From: Deltaproteobacteria bacterium
GTDB lineage: Bacteria; Bdellovibrionota_C; UBA2361; SZUA-149; JAITKM01
Assembly (NCBI GenBank): GCA_031278395.1
Contig: JAITKM010000009.1
Coordinates: 1-38,136, forward strand
Direction of reading: 5' to 3'
DNA length: 38,136 nt
Shown here piece by piece: positions 24,378 through 33,342 of this stretch. The position numbers and the translations under genes are program-made. Position 1 is the stretch's first letter. Each line of letters opens with the position of its first letter. The notes beneath the pieces were generated by a model that ran no database searches, was not told the DNA's origin, and saw only the letters and a list, made by a program, of their open reading frames with translations.

Positions 24378-25016
24378 TTACTTCGCAGCTGGTAATTTTA
24401 CCCAGTCTGTTAATGTTATCTCACGATGATTATCTTTATAATCAAAATAATCCCAAATAGTTTGGTCAATGGTCGGGCATCCCATAATAAAAGATTTTAA
24501 TTTTCTTTCAATTTTAAAATAACCATATTTTAAAGCTAGTTGTTTTTTTATAAGTTCATCAGAAAAAGCAGATTCTTTATTGAGTAACCATATACTAGTT
24601 GCTACCCCACTACGATGTGTCCCACTATCACAATGAACTAAAACCGGCGTTTCTAATTGGTCATAAATACTAATTAGGTCTAAAATTTTCGGCTTAGATA
24701 AAATCTCGCTGCCTGTCATTGAACAATGATAGTAAACTATGCCTAGGGCTTGCACGATTTCTTCTTCTTGGGCGACAAACTGCTGATCCAGACAAAGATT
24801 GATAACCGTTTTAATTTTATTTTTTGTTAGAACTTCAGTCAAAGTCTTGTCTGACATCTTACCAGCACGATAAAATTTATTTTTGACTATCTCATGAAAA
24901 TTATTTTTAACTACAAGATTAGCGAAATAACTAGTAACTGCAGTTGTATCTGTAATTATTTGTGGAAGTTCCAGGAGAATTAGAATAATAAGCAAGGCAA
25001 TTATAATTTCAAACAT
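24378..25016 (-). CDS. membrane-anchored tyrosine/dual-specificity phosphatase-like protein
   Basis: A 212-residue protein with an N-terminal membrane helix (IIIALLIILILLELPQI) and a cysteine-phosphatase domain. FYRAGKMSDKTLTEVL and TVINLCLD are the usual N-terminal elements, and VHCDSGTHRSGVA holds the CX5R P-loop (Cys and Arg of HC-DSGTH-R) that binds phosphate and forms the phosphocysteine. A late general-acid aspartate is not obvious. Substrate unknown; relatives act on phosphotyrosine or inositol/lipid phosphates. Its start overlaps the MscS gene end by eight bases (ATGTTTGA), so it is translationally coupled to the channel. Confidence 0.78.
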   Translation of the reverse strand: MFEIIIALLIILILLELPQIITDTTAVTSYFANLVVKNNFHEIVKNKFYRAGKMSDKTLTEVLTKNKIKTVINLCLDQQFVAQEEEIVQALGIVYYHCSMTGSEILSKPKILDLISIYDQLETPVLVHCDSGTHRSGVATSIWLLNKESAFSDELIKKQLALKYGYFKIERKLKSFIMGCPTIDQTIWDYFDYKDNHREITLTDWVKLPAAK

Positions 25017-25869
25017 ATTGTTTTAAGGCGACATTTAATTGATAAGTTAACACAATTCCATGCTCGGCAAACATATTATAAATTTTACTTCGCACATCAC
25101 TTTCAACCTGAGTTTTACTAATCTTCGCACTCAGTAAAGTCCAAATGAATAAATTAAAAACTAACCCATCAGTACTTAAATCAGTTAAAATAACATTCGG
25201 AGCTGGATCTTTTAAAATCGCGGTATGGCTTTGAGCAATTTTTAATAACAGCTCTTGGACTTTTTCTATCTGGCATCCATAATCGACAGTTACTGTTATT
25301 TTAGAACGTATTTTATCATCACTCAAAGTGAGGTTATTAAAACTTTTCTCCAATAACACGCTGTTCGGTACTACAAAATCAATATTATCAAAAAGCAAAA
25401 TCTTGGTACTTCTAGCTCCAATCTGTACTACCTTACCTGATTTATCCTCAATCTCAATAATATCGCCAACCCGAATCGGGCGTTCTAACAAAAGAATTAG
25501 CCCGCTAATAAAGTTATTCATTATATTCTGGCTACCAAAGCCAACCCCAATCGCAACTACACCACCCAAGACAGTGAAAATAGTTAGCGGAACATGCACA
25601 AAATTCAGCACTATGAATACCCAAAGCACCAACAAAATATAAAAAAACAACATTTTAAAAGCTGAGGCTTCACCGGCACTAATACCGAATTTTAACAATA
25701 AACGCTGAGCGACGTTTCTACTAATCCACTTAGAAATAACCCAACCTAACGCCAAAAGGATTAAGGCTAAGATAATTTTTTTAAGTGTCAACGGACTATC
25801 GTCAATCACGAAAAGTCGCAAATTTAAAAACTCGTTTAAATTATTATAAATTTCACTAAAACCAGACAC
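25009..25869 (-). CDS. MscS-family mechanosensitive channel (MscK-like core)
   Basis: A 286-residue inner-membrane channel that opens under membrane tension in hypo-osmotic shock. Three membrane helices lie at about 29-47, 69-90 and 95-118. The third leads into the pore signature GVVAIGVGFGSQNIMNNFISG, then LILLLERPIRVGDIIEI and the cytosolic cage (DFVVPNSVLLE). The wording GFG-Q-I-NF-SGLI-L-ERP is MscK/KefA-like. MscK proper has a huge periplasmic N-terminal region, which is absent here and may be replaced by the upstream coiled-coil protein. The start is GTG, overlapping the upstream stop by one base (TAGTG). Confidence 0.92.
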   Translation of the reverse strand: MSGFSEIYNNLNEFLNLRLFVIDDSPLTLKKIILALILLALGWVISKWISRNVAQRLLLKFGISAGEASAFKMLFFYILLVLWVFIVLNFVHVPLTIFTVLGGVVAIGVGFGSQNIMNNFISGLILLLERPIRVGDIIEIEDKSGKVVQIGARSTKILLFDNIDFVVPNSVLLEKSFNNLTLSDDKIRSKITVTVDYGCQIEKVQELLLKIAQSHTAILKDPAPNVILTDLSTDGLVFNLFIWTLLSAKISKTQVESDVRSKIYNMFAEHGIVLTYQLNVALKQYV

Positions 25870-27428
25870 TATTTTTTATCCTTTGTTTTTTCACGTGCAT
25901 ACTTAAATATTGTTTTTCCTAAGTCCAAAACTTCCGCAGTCCGCTGTAAATATAAATTATAACTCTCAATACCTGACTTATAAAAATCAACTTGCTTTTG
26001 CAAAGTGATAGCCAGATTTACATCTTTGACCAGATTCATCTTTAATTCTACAATTTTTACGGAACGCTTCCAAATCGCCAGCTGTAATTCCTTAACTTGG
26101 TAATTCTTTTCTAAAAAAGGTAAAGTTTGTTCTAAATCACTTCGTAAAGCTAACAAATCGTCATAATAAGCCTGTTTGGCTATAATTTTTAAATTACCTT
26201 CCTGAAAATCTTTCTTTAATTTATTTAAGAATAATAAATCCTCAACTAGATTTAAAGCTTCTTTATTAACGTCCATACAAATCTGATAAGCTGTGACTTC
26301 TTCAAGATTCTGATAATGGACAGCCGAGTTTTGAGATTTTTCTAAACTAGCCAAAAACTCCCTCTCACAGGCAGCCAATTTATTTTCATAACTTGAAATA
26401 GACACAGTTAAAGCGACATTATCTTCTCCGATGATCTTTTCAATAAGCGCTAAATCGCTACTGAGAATCCTAGATCTAGGCAAACGTTTTTTTAATTCAG
26501 CCTCTAGTAAGCCAATCCGTGCCAATGAAATCTCTAAAGATAGTTTTAGATTCTTAAGAATTTGGTTATTAATAGCTTGGTTCTGATAAGAAATTTCCGT
26601 AATTAATTCTTTAATATTTTTGGTGTGTTCCAAGGTATCCTGAGCTTTTAGGACTGTATTAGTATTATAAACCATTACAGCTTGATCTTTGGCTACTTCA
26701 TTCTCGCTAATAGTTTTGTCCAAAGCTGAATTTATATTATTTAAATTTTCAATACTTAAATTAGAAAACTTAACATTATCTTTTTCTTTAGCTATTTCAT
26801 CGGTCAGCAAACCTATAATTGAATAAGACAACTCTTTAGGGTCTAGTAAATAGATTAGGCTTTCATCTTTATTTTCACTCAGTTTATTTTTGATTGCGGT
26901 AAAACTCTGTTCCTTCTTAATCTCGCTAATCTCCTGCAAATAAAAAGATTCAAGAGTTGAATTGAAAGAGACTTCCTGAATTAACAATTTTAATAAAGAC
27001 CCTTTTTTTTGTTTTTCAGCAGTTTCTTGGACAACTTTAATTTTTTCTCTATTAGCGCGCAGCGCTCGAATCTTGTTTTTAAGAAACGCAATGCGTTTGT
27101 TGGATTCCCAGTTGAGGTAGTTTTCTAAATTCTCGTTTTCTTCAAAAACATACTGTTCCTCATCAGCCAGATCATCAACTAGATCTAAGCTGGTATTGGA
27201 TTTATGACTTATCACCTGTTCGTTAACGTCTGTCTTGATTCCTGCCAGTTGTTCGATAGTATTTAAGATTATGTTGTTCTGAGGAGTTTCCAAATTTTGT
27301 GATACAGGCGCTGGATTTTGCACATCCTGAAAACTTCTTATTTCTGTTTTAATACTTGGTAGTGCAATAGTCAGCACTATAAACCCACAACCAAAAATAA
27401 TAAAAAAGTTAAGTAATATTTTTTTCAT
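25869..27428 (-). CDS. periplasmic coiled-coil protein, possible MscK-like sensor part
   Basis: A 519-residue protein with an N-terminal signal/anchor (LLNFFIIFGCGFIVLTIALP), then almost entirely charged helix and coiled coil (AFLKNKIRALRANREKIKVV, and many Leu/Ile heptads to the end). No enzymatic motif is seen. In MscK/KefA the periplasmic N-terminal half is a similar long helical domain fused to the channel. Here it is a separate gene whose stop overlaps the channel start by one base. I infer that it partners the channel from outside the inner membrane. The homology claim rests on architecture, not on matched residues. Confidence 0.65.
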   Translation of the reverse strand: MKKILLNFFIIFGCGFIVLTIALPSIKTEIRSFQDVQNPAPVSQNLETPQNNIILNTIEQLAGIKTDVNEQVISHKSNTSLDLVDDLADEEQYVFEENENLENYLNWESNKRIAFLKNKIRALRANREKIKVVQETAEKQKKGSLLKLLIQEVSFNSTLESFYLQEISEIKKEQSFTAIKNKLSENKDESLIYLLDPKELSYSIIGLLTDEIAKEKDNVKFSNLSIENLNNINSALDKTISENEVAKDQAVMVYNTNTVLKAQDTLEHTKNIKELITEISYQNQAINNQILKNLKLSLEISLARIGLLEAELKKRLPRSRILSSDLALIEKIIGEDNVALTVSISSYENKLAACEREFLASLEKSQNSAVHYQNLEEVTAYQICMDVNKEALNLVEDLLFLNKLKKDFQEGNLKIIAKQAYYDDLLALRSDLEQTLPFLEKNYQVKELQLAIWKRSVKIVELKMNLVKDVNLAITLQKQVDFYKSGIESYNLYLQRTAEVLDLGKTIFKYAREKTKDKK

Positions 27429-27752
27429 AAAAATTAGTAACGCTTCAGTTCGTTGCCATGATATTTGATAAAACTCACAGGATATCGATATATTTTTAGC
27501 AACAACATTTTCGGCAAGTAACAGATTTTCATAAAATCTAAAATCATAATATATTCCTATCTTACTATGCGGTTTTATTTTTTCATTGGCATTTCACTGG
27601 TATCGAGTTCTTTATTTTTTAAAAATTTCCAACAAAACTTATGCTTAAAAATGACTCATAGCAAGATTTTTCAACTTGCGAGTTTTGGTTAGTAATGTTT
27701 TATCTCTCTGGCTTCAAGACTGAAAATAGCTATCAATTATTATGCAATTATT
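27429..27752. other. 324-base intergenic region between divergent genes
   Basis: AT-rich, with one fragment of the dispersed repeat (CTGGTATCGAGTTC, 27597-27610). It should contain divergent promoters, but none is clear. No gene is seen. Confidence 0.5.
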
Positions 27753-29321
27753 ATGCACGACTCTTTATTTAATATTCTAAGTGACTTTTTACCAGTAACT
27801 ATTCAATTGGCAACAATCATCGCGCTAATCCTAGTTGGTCTCTTTAAAAACCTACGCAACCATAAAATTATTACCTCAATAATTGCAATTAGCGGATTAA
27901 CCATCTCCTTTATTTGCACTATTCTTTGGAATCTAATTTCTAACAACCTAATCGAAGCCAGTATTTTCAATTTCACACTTCCTGAATTTTTCAATTTAGG
28001 CGGTTACTTTGCCAGTGGTTTTTTGATACTAGACAATATCAGCATCATCTTCAGTAGTCTTTTTATCTTAGGCGCAATTTTAACCATTGTGCTTAGTTTA
28101 AATAGTCATGAATTAGAATCAGCGCGTTTTGTCGATTATCTTACTCTAATTGTTGGCGCAACTTTTTGTGCCTGTATTGTTGCCAGCAGTAACAACCTCA
28201 TTACTTTCTTTTTTGCCTTAGAAGCCTTTTCACTTTGTCTTTACGCTTTAGTTGCCAGTAACAAAAACTCTAAACTCTCTTCAGAAGCCACACTAAAATA
28301 TATGCTGTATGGAATTTTTTGCTCCAGCGTGATGCTCTACGGCTTAAGCCTGTTATATGGTTACTCAAACTCGCTAGTCTTAGACTATGCAACTAAATTC
28401 GTTTTTACTTCTAAAGATGAAGAACTATTTACTTTCATTGCGCTCTTAATTTCCGCTGGTCTGGCTTTTAAAATCTGTCTAGTTCCCTTCCATTTCTGGG
28501 GGCCAGACGTCTATCAAGGCGGGGCTTCGCCAATTGTAGCTTTTATTTCGACGGTTTCCAAAGCTTGCGGATTTGCCGCATGTGTTAGGCTTTATACGCC
28601 AGTCTTCAAATATTTAATAACTTATCCGCAAGAATATTTACCACTTTTTATCATAGCCATAGGTGTCCTGGCTTTAATTAGCATGACCTATGCTAACCTA
28701 ATTGCTTTAAAACAAAACGATATTAAACGCTTATTTGCTTATTCTTCTATAGCTAATGCTGGTTATATGCTGCTCGCCTTATGCTTGATTAATGATAATT
28801 GTTTAAAAGCCTTAATATTTTTTTTAACTGTCTTTATTTTGGCTAACCTCGGAATTTTTTGGTGTATTATTAAACTAATTAATAACACCAACAGCGCTAA
28901 TATTTCAGATTGGCGAGGCTTAGGACAAAAATTTCCCTACCTTAGCGCCTTGTTCTTTATTTTTATAATTTCGCTCATTGGCTTACCGCCAACCGCTGGC
29001 TTTTCAGCTAAGTTTTTTATTTTTCAAAATTTAGTAACTGAAGGGCTGGGAGAGTTAAAATACAATTTGCAATATGGATTGTATAATGCCATTTTCTACT
29101 TTACTCTTGTCGTTGTCGGATTAATGAACAGTATAATTTCAGCAGGCTATTATTTACGAATAATTTCTGTTTTATGTTTTGAAAAAGCTAGTCCGCAACA
29201 AGCAACGCAACCAAACCGTCCGTTCATTTCCAAACTAGACTATTGCATGCCAGCACTTTTAGTTATTGTTATTATCTATTTGGTCGGCTTTGAACCGCTA
29301 TTTAGCTTATTAAATATCTAA
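27753..29321 (+). CDS. nuoN: NADH-quinone oxidoreductase subunit N
   Basis: One of the three antiporter-like proton-pumping subunits of complex I. The 522-residue product is highly hydrophobic, with about 13-14 membrane helices. Hallmarks are the discontinuous helix region FFALEAFSLCLYALVA with its key glutamate, the lysine helix LKYMLYG, then AFKICLVPFHFWGPDVYQG (helix 7b/8, lysine and H-x-W-x-P-D-V-Y-x-G), the KQNDIKRLFAYSSIANAGYM lysine segment and GLPPTAGFSAKFFIF. It is on its own: nothing upstream is nuoM, so the nuo genes are split in this genome. The dispersed repeat follows its stop. Confidence 0.96.
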   Translation: MHDSLFNILSDFLPVTIQLATIIALILVGLFKNLRNHKIITSIIAISGLTISFICTILWNLISNNLIEASIFNFTLPEFFNLGGYFASGFLILDNISIIFSSLFILGAILTIVLSLNSHELESARFVDYLTLIVGATFCACIVASSNNLITFFFALEAFSLCLYALVASNKNSKLSSEATLKYMLYGIFCSSVMLYGLSLLYGYSNSLVLDYATKFVFTSKDEELFTFIALLISAGLAFKICLVPFHFWGPDVYQGGASPIVAFISTVSKACGFAACVRLYTPVFKYLITYPQEYLPLFIIAIGVLALISMTYANLIALKQNDIKRLFAYSSIANAGYMLLALCLINDNCLKALIFFLTVFILANLGIFWCIIKLINNTNSANISDWRGLGQKFPYLSALFFIFIISLIGLPPTAGFSAKFFIFQNLVTEGLGELKYNLQYGLYNAIFYFTLVVVGLMNSIISAGYYLRIISVLCFEKASPQQATQPNRPFISKLDYCMPALLVIVIIYLVGFEPLFSLLNI

Positions 29322-29349
29322 AGAAAGACATTGTCACAGAATAAACAGA

Positions 29350-29478
29350 GGTTTTTTCTGGTATGGGGTTACTTTGTTTTTTATCTTTTAAAAAAAATAA
29401 CAAATAAATATAATATATTATGATCTACACTAACCACAAAAAAGATAAGAAATAAAGTAACCCCATACCAGAAAAACC
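29350..29478. repeat. best-formed copy of the dispersed palindromic repeat (129 bp)
   Basis: The ends TTCTGGTATGGGGTTACTTT and its exact complement at 29453-29472 form a long stem that extends outward (GGTTTTT/AAAAACC) and inward (TTATCTTTT/AAAAGATAA), some 40 bases per arm with few mismatches. It lies between nuoN and the carboxyltransferase gene, and could act as a terminator or mark a non-autonomous element. Confidence 0.8.
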
Positions 29479-29597
29479 AAAAAAGACAACTTCTCTGTTG
29501 TTTTGCAACGCCTCACTTAAAGAGGAAAGCTAAAACGCACATTCTATAACTATCATTTGCCTTGTTGTTATTTTTTTAATAGAAAAGCTCCCCTATT

Positions 29598-31145
29598 ATG
29601 GATATCAAGCAACAACAACTTATTGCTGACTTAAAATCAGTTAAAGCTCAAATGCGGCTCGGCGGTGGTGAAAATAGAATCTCAGCCCAGCATAAACGCG
29701 GAAAAATGACAGCATACGAACGCATTGAGCATCTCTTTGACCCCGACACTTTCGTCGAAATTGGCGCTTTTGTTATGACCCGACACAGTAACTTCGGAGA
29801 AAATAGTGAAAGAATCGCCGGCGACGGGGTAATTACAGGCTTCGGTAAAATCTTTGGACGCACTGTCTATGCTGCCGTGCAGGACTTTACAGTCATGGGC
29901 GGTTCAGTTGGAGAAATGCACGGACAAAAAATTTCTAATATCATGAACCAAGCCATTCAAAACGGCTGTCCTTTTATCAGCCTTAACGACTCTGGCGGCG
30001 CCAGAATTCAAGAGGGGATAAGCGCTGTCGGATCTTTTGCTGGTATCTTTTTACAAAACACCCGCGCTTCAGGAGTGATCCCACAAATCAGCGTCATCAT
30101 GGGTCACTGCGCTGGCGGGGCAGTGTATTCACCTTGCATGAGCGATTTTATAATTATGGTTGAAAATACCTCGCATATGTTTATTACTGGTCCTCAAGTT
30201 ATCAAAACTGCCACCAATGAAGATGTAACCATGGACGAACTAGGTAGCTCTGACGTGCATGCAGTCAAGTCTGGAGTTTGCTGTAAAGTTTGCTCGGATG
30301 ATGAAAACGCCTTGAACTGGGTTAAAATCTTACTTAGCTATTTACCAAACAATAATCTTGAGTCGCCCCCAATTACTCAAACAACTGAACAAAACCCCGA
30401 ACATATTGCCGCCCTAAACTCCGTTGTCCCGTCCAGCGGCAATAAACCTTATAACATGTTAGAAGTAATCAACGGCATAATTGATACTGGCTCATTCTTA
30501 GAACTTTACGAAAATTTCGCTCCTAATATTATTATTGGACTAGCTAAACTAGACGGTCAGACGATTGGTATTGTCGCCAATATGCCTAAAAATCTTGCTG
30601 GTTGCCTAGATATTAATGCCTCAATTAAGGCGGCGCGTTTTGTGCGTTTTTGCGATGCGTTTAATATTCCTTTACTTAATTTAGTTGATGTTCCTGGATG
30701 TTTGCCAGGAGTTGAACAAGAACATAACGGTATTATTAGACACGGCGCCAAGCTTTTGTATGCTTACTGTGAAGCTACTGTCCCCAAACTCACTGTCATC
30801 TTACGCAAAGCATATGGCGGGACATATTGTTCAACACATTTAGGAGCGGATGTAGTATTAGCTTGGCCTAGCGCAGAAATTGCAGTCTTAGGACCTGAAG
30901 GAGCAGTAAGTATTATGTTTAAAAAAGAAATTGAGACTGCGAAAGATCCTGTTCTAAAACGCGAGGAGTGTATTAAAACTTACATTGATAAATTTGCTAA
31001 CCCGAATATGGCAGCAGAACTTGGCTATATTAACGACATCATTGAACCCGCGCAAACCAGAGAGATCTTAATTCGTTATTTAACTCCTCTCTTACATAAG
31101 CGAGTTGATACTCCAAAACGTAAACACGGAAATATTCCATTATAA
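29598..31145 (+). CDS. biotin-dependent acyl-CoA carboxyltransferase (PccB/MmdA type)
   Basis: The 515-residue product is a full two-domain (N and C) carboxyltransferase of the propionyl-/methylmalonyl-CoA group. It moves CO2 between carboxybiotin and an acyl-CoA. N-domain signatures: GDGVITGFGKIFGR, SLNDSGGARIQEGISAVGS, the acyl-CoA oxyanion glycine pair in GHCAGGAVYSPCMSDF, and FITGPQVIKTATNEDVTMDE. C-domain: NRP-like GIVANMP, LLNLVDVPGCLPGVEQEHNG, then LRKAYGGTYCSTHLGADV and LGPEGAVSIMF. Nothing essential seems missing. It heads an operon with a biotin-carboxylase-like gene (5-base gap) and a biotin carrier. Exact substrate cannot be told. Confidence 0.92.
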   Translation: MDIKQQQLIADLKSVKAQMRLGGGENRISAQHKRGKMTAYERIEHLFDPDTFVEIGAFVMTRHSNFGENSERIAGDGVITGFGKIFGRTVYAAVQDFTVMGGSVGEMHGQKISNIMNQAIQNGCPFISLNDSGGARIQEGISAVGSFAGIFLQNTRASGVIPQISVIMGHCAGGAVYSPCMSDFIIMVENTSHMFITGPQVIKTATNEDVTMDELGSSDVHAVKSGVCCKVCSDDENALNWVKILLSYLPNNNLESPPITQTTEQNPEHIAALNSVVPSSGNKPYNMLEVINGIIDTGSFLELYENFAPNIIIGLAKLDGQTIGIVANMPKNLAGCLDINASIKAARFVRFCDAFNIPLLNLVDVPGCLPGVEQEHNGIIRHGAKLLYAYCEATVPKLTVILRKAYGGTYCSTHLGADVVLAWPSAEIAVLGPEGAVSIMFKKEIETAKDPVLKREECIKTYIDKFANPNMAAELGYINDIIEPAQTREILIRYLTPLLHKRVDTPKRKHGNIPL

Positions 31146-31150
31146 AAATT

Positions 31151-32656
31151 ATGTTTTCAAAAGTCTTAATTACCAGTCGAGGGTTAATCCAAACCCAAAC
31201 AATTAAAGCTGTTCAAGAGTTAGGAGCTAAGGCTGTAGTCCTTAATCTTCCAGGACAAAAAATTAACATTAGTGAATACATTGCGGATGAGGTTTATCCT
31301 GTCAAAGATTCAAATCAAGTTAATATCTTATACGATCGCAAAACTTTGTTAGAAATTGCTAAGTCTTGCCATGCTGATGCTGTGCATCCAGGTTATGGTT
31401 TTTTGGCTGAAGACTTAGAGTTTGCCACAGAACTTAAAAAGCGAAATATCTGTTTTATCTCAGCCGGGCTTTTGAATAATCAGGGACTTAGTTTTAAATA
31501 TAAAACTAAAGAAGTAGTTAGCTCTTTAGGAATTAAAACCACACGTGGTAGCAAACCATGCAAAACTTATGAAGAGTTAAAACAAAATATTAGGCATTTT
31601 AAATACCCATTAATTCTCAAACCCGAACATGGTGTTGGAGCAGACGGCGTGGTCATAGTACATAGTGAGTCTGAACTTGAAGTCGCTTACCGAATGATTA
31701 CGATTTTAGCTGAAGCTCACCAAGCAATTACCAAAGATGTGATTATCGAAGAATATTTAGGAACTGCAAGACAAATCGAATTTCCAGTTTTGCGTGATAA
31801 ATATGGTAATGTGGTAGTCTTGCCAGAAATTGAGTGTTCTATCCAGCGGCGTTTTAATCCGCTGCTGATAGAATCCCCAGTCCCTAATTTAAATCCAGAT
31901 TTAATTAAGCAGCTCCGCATTAATTGCAAACAGATAGTTGAAAAATTTCAAATCATTGGTTTGCTGTATATCGAATTTTTCATTGTTAATAACCAAAGTT
32001 ATTGTAACGGGATTAATTGCAGTATTCAACCTTCATGCTTGTTGAGTTATGAAACCACGGGTTTTAATATTTTAAAACACCAAATCCAGCTCATGGCTGG
32101 AGAAAAACTAGATTTTAGTGAGCAAGATATACAACTCAAAAAACATGGCATTGGTATTTCGATTAACGCTGAAGACCCGGATAATAATTTTATTCCTAGC
32201 ACAGGTAAACTTGAGAATGATCTAATTTTTAATAGTCCGGGCATTGCTATTTACAAAACGCTAACTACTGGAGATGAAATACCTAGTTTTTACGAACCGC
32301 AAGTTGCCCATGTTGTTTCGGTTGGGGATAACCGCCGTGAGACAATTAGTAAGTTAAAGTCTGCTTTGTGGAATTTTGTGATAGAGGGGGTGAAATCTAA
32401 CTTAACTTTTCTGTATGCGATTATTAATTCTGATGAATTTAAAGCTGCTAATTATAATTTAACATATTTGCAAAACCCGAAAATTCTTCAACAATTATTA
32501 CAACCCAAAATTTTTAAAAATGAACTTGCTTTGGCTGCATTAATTGCGGCTGTATCTTTGCAAAATGACGTTGCTTGCAGGCAAAAGTTAATTGCCCAAC
32601 ATAAAAACGAAAGTTTATCGTTCTGGAATTTAACTCATAGAATTTTGAACCGTTAA
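31151..32656 (+). CDS. biotin-carboxylase-like protein with degenerate active site
   Basis: A 501-residue ATP-grasp protein aligning with AccC-type biotin carboxylase: VHPGYGFLAED (78-88), the ATP-binding lysine in LILKPEH (157) and ECSIQRR (228-234), IEFF (284-287 region of AccC) and INAED. Catalytic positions known from E. coli AccC are replaced, in a nearly gap-free alignment: His236-Gln237-Lys238 read FNP (235-237), Glu288 is Gly287, Arg292 is Ser291, Val295-Glu296 read Pro-Ser, and Arg338 is Ser337. The glycine-rich loop GGGGGRGM is HGVGADGV. It should not carboxylate biotin by the normal mechanism. Frame and operon spacing are intact, so it is not an ordinary decayed gene. It may be structural or regulatory. 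Confidence 0.85.
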   Translation: MFSKVLITSRGLIQTQTIKAVQELGAKAVVLNLPGQKINISEYIADEVYPVKDSNQVNILYDRKTLLEIAKSCHADAVHPGYGFLAEDLEFATELKKRNICFISAGLLNNQGLSFKYKTKEVVSSLGIKTTRGSKPCKTYEELKQNIRHFKYPLILKPEHGVGADGVVIVHSESELEVAYRMITILAEAHQAITKDVIIEEYLGTARQIEFPVLRDKYGNVVVLPEIECSIQRRFNPLLIESPVPNLNPDLIKQLRINCKQIVEKFQIIGLLYIEFFIVNNQSYCNGINCSIQPSCLLSYETTGFNILKHQIQLMAGEKLDFSEQDIQLKKHGIGISINAEDPDNNFIPSTGKLENDLIFNSPGIAIYKTLTTGDEIPSFYEPQVAHVVSVGDNRRETISKLKSALWNFVIEGVKSNLTFLYAIINSDEFKAANYNLTYLQNPKILQQLLQPKIFKNELALAALIAAVSLQNDVACRQKLIAQHKNESLSFWNLTHRILNR

Positions 32657-32660
32657 AAAA

Positions 32661-33179
32661 ATGCATTATAAAATCCGTTGCGAAACTGAAAACTATAAGA
32701 TTGTGATTGATGATCAGGCAGAATTAACGCAAGAGAACCAATTTGAGGTTGGTCGAGATAAATACAAGTTCAGGATAGTAACTCAAGACGAAAAACGAGA
32801 AATCACGACAGTTCAAATTAATAACAAATTATACTCGGTAAAGATTAGAAAAAACGCTGATGGCTCGCCTTATAAAGTTTTTATTAATGGGCGATCTTAT
32901 AAAATCGAAGTTGAGCGGATTGAGTCTACTCGTTTTAGACCACGAGCTAAGAAAAAGAAAATTGATGGAAATATAGTTGCCGTTCTGCCCGGACAAGTTA
33001 CTAAAATACTAGTTAGTGAAAAGCAAAGAATTAAAAAAGGTGAACCCTTATTAATCTTGGAAGCTATGAAAATGCAAAATGAAATAGTCGCTCCTTGTGA
33101 CGGTATTATTGAAACTATCCAGATTCAAGAAGGTCAGCTCGTAACTAAAGAACAACTATTATTACAACTTAAAGTCTGA
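32661..33179 (+). CDS. biotin carboxyl carrier protein
   Basis: The 172-residue product has an N-terminal beta-rich region (about 1-90) and a C-terminal biotinyl domain: GQVTKILVSE, then LEAMKMQNEIVAPCDG with the biotinylated lysine at about 137 in the intact EAMKM motif, and the second half GIIETIQIQEGQLV. It carries CO2 on biotin between carboxylase and carboxyltransferase sites. It starts four bases after the biotin-carboxylase-like gene and completes the three-gene operon. The layout (about 170 residues, long N-terminal domain) is like carriers of acyl-CoA carboxylases or decarboxylases rather than E. coli AccB. Confidence 0.92.
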   Translation: MHYKIRCETENYKIVIDDQAELTQENQFEVGRDKYKFRIVTQDEKREITTVQINNKLYSVKIRKNADGSPYKVFINGRSYKIEVERIESTRFRPRAKKKKIDGNIVAVLPGQVTKILVSEKQRIKKGEPLLILEAMKMQNEIVAPCDGIIETIQIQEGQLVTKEQLLLQLKV

Positions 33180-33342
33180 TTTTCTGTTTTCACTATTTCC
33201 GCACCAATTCGCATGAATAAAATCAGCTTGCTCAACAATTAGCTTCTCAAAATCGATTTTACAGCTGCACACCATTGATTCAAGCGATTAGCAAATCACA
33301 ATTAGACGATTAGAAGACTTTGATAGAATTTTAAACTTGAGT

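Noticed and set aside
33162-33275. 37-residue minus-strand frame with several Cys overlapping the biotin carrier end
   Set aside because: No ribosome site, overlaps the end of a sure gene on the other strand, and no recognisable family. Chance is likely.
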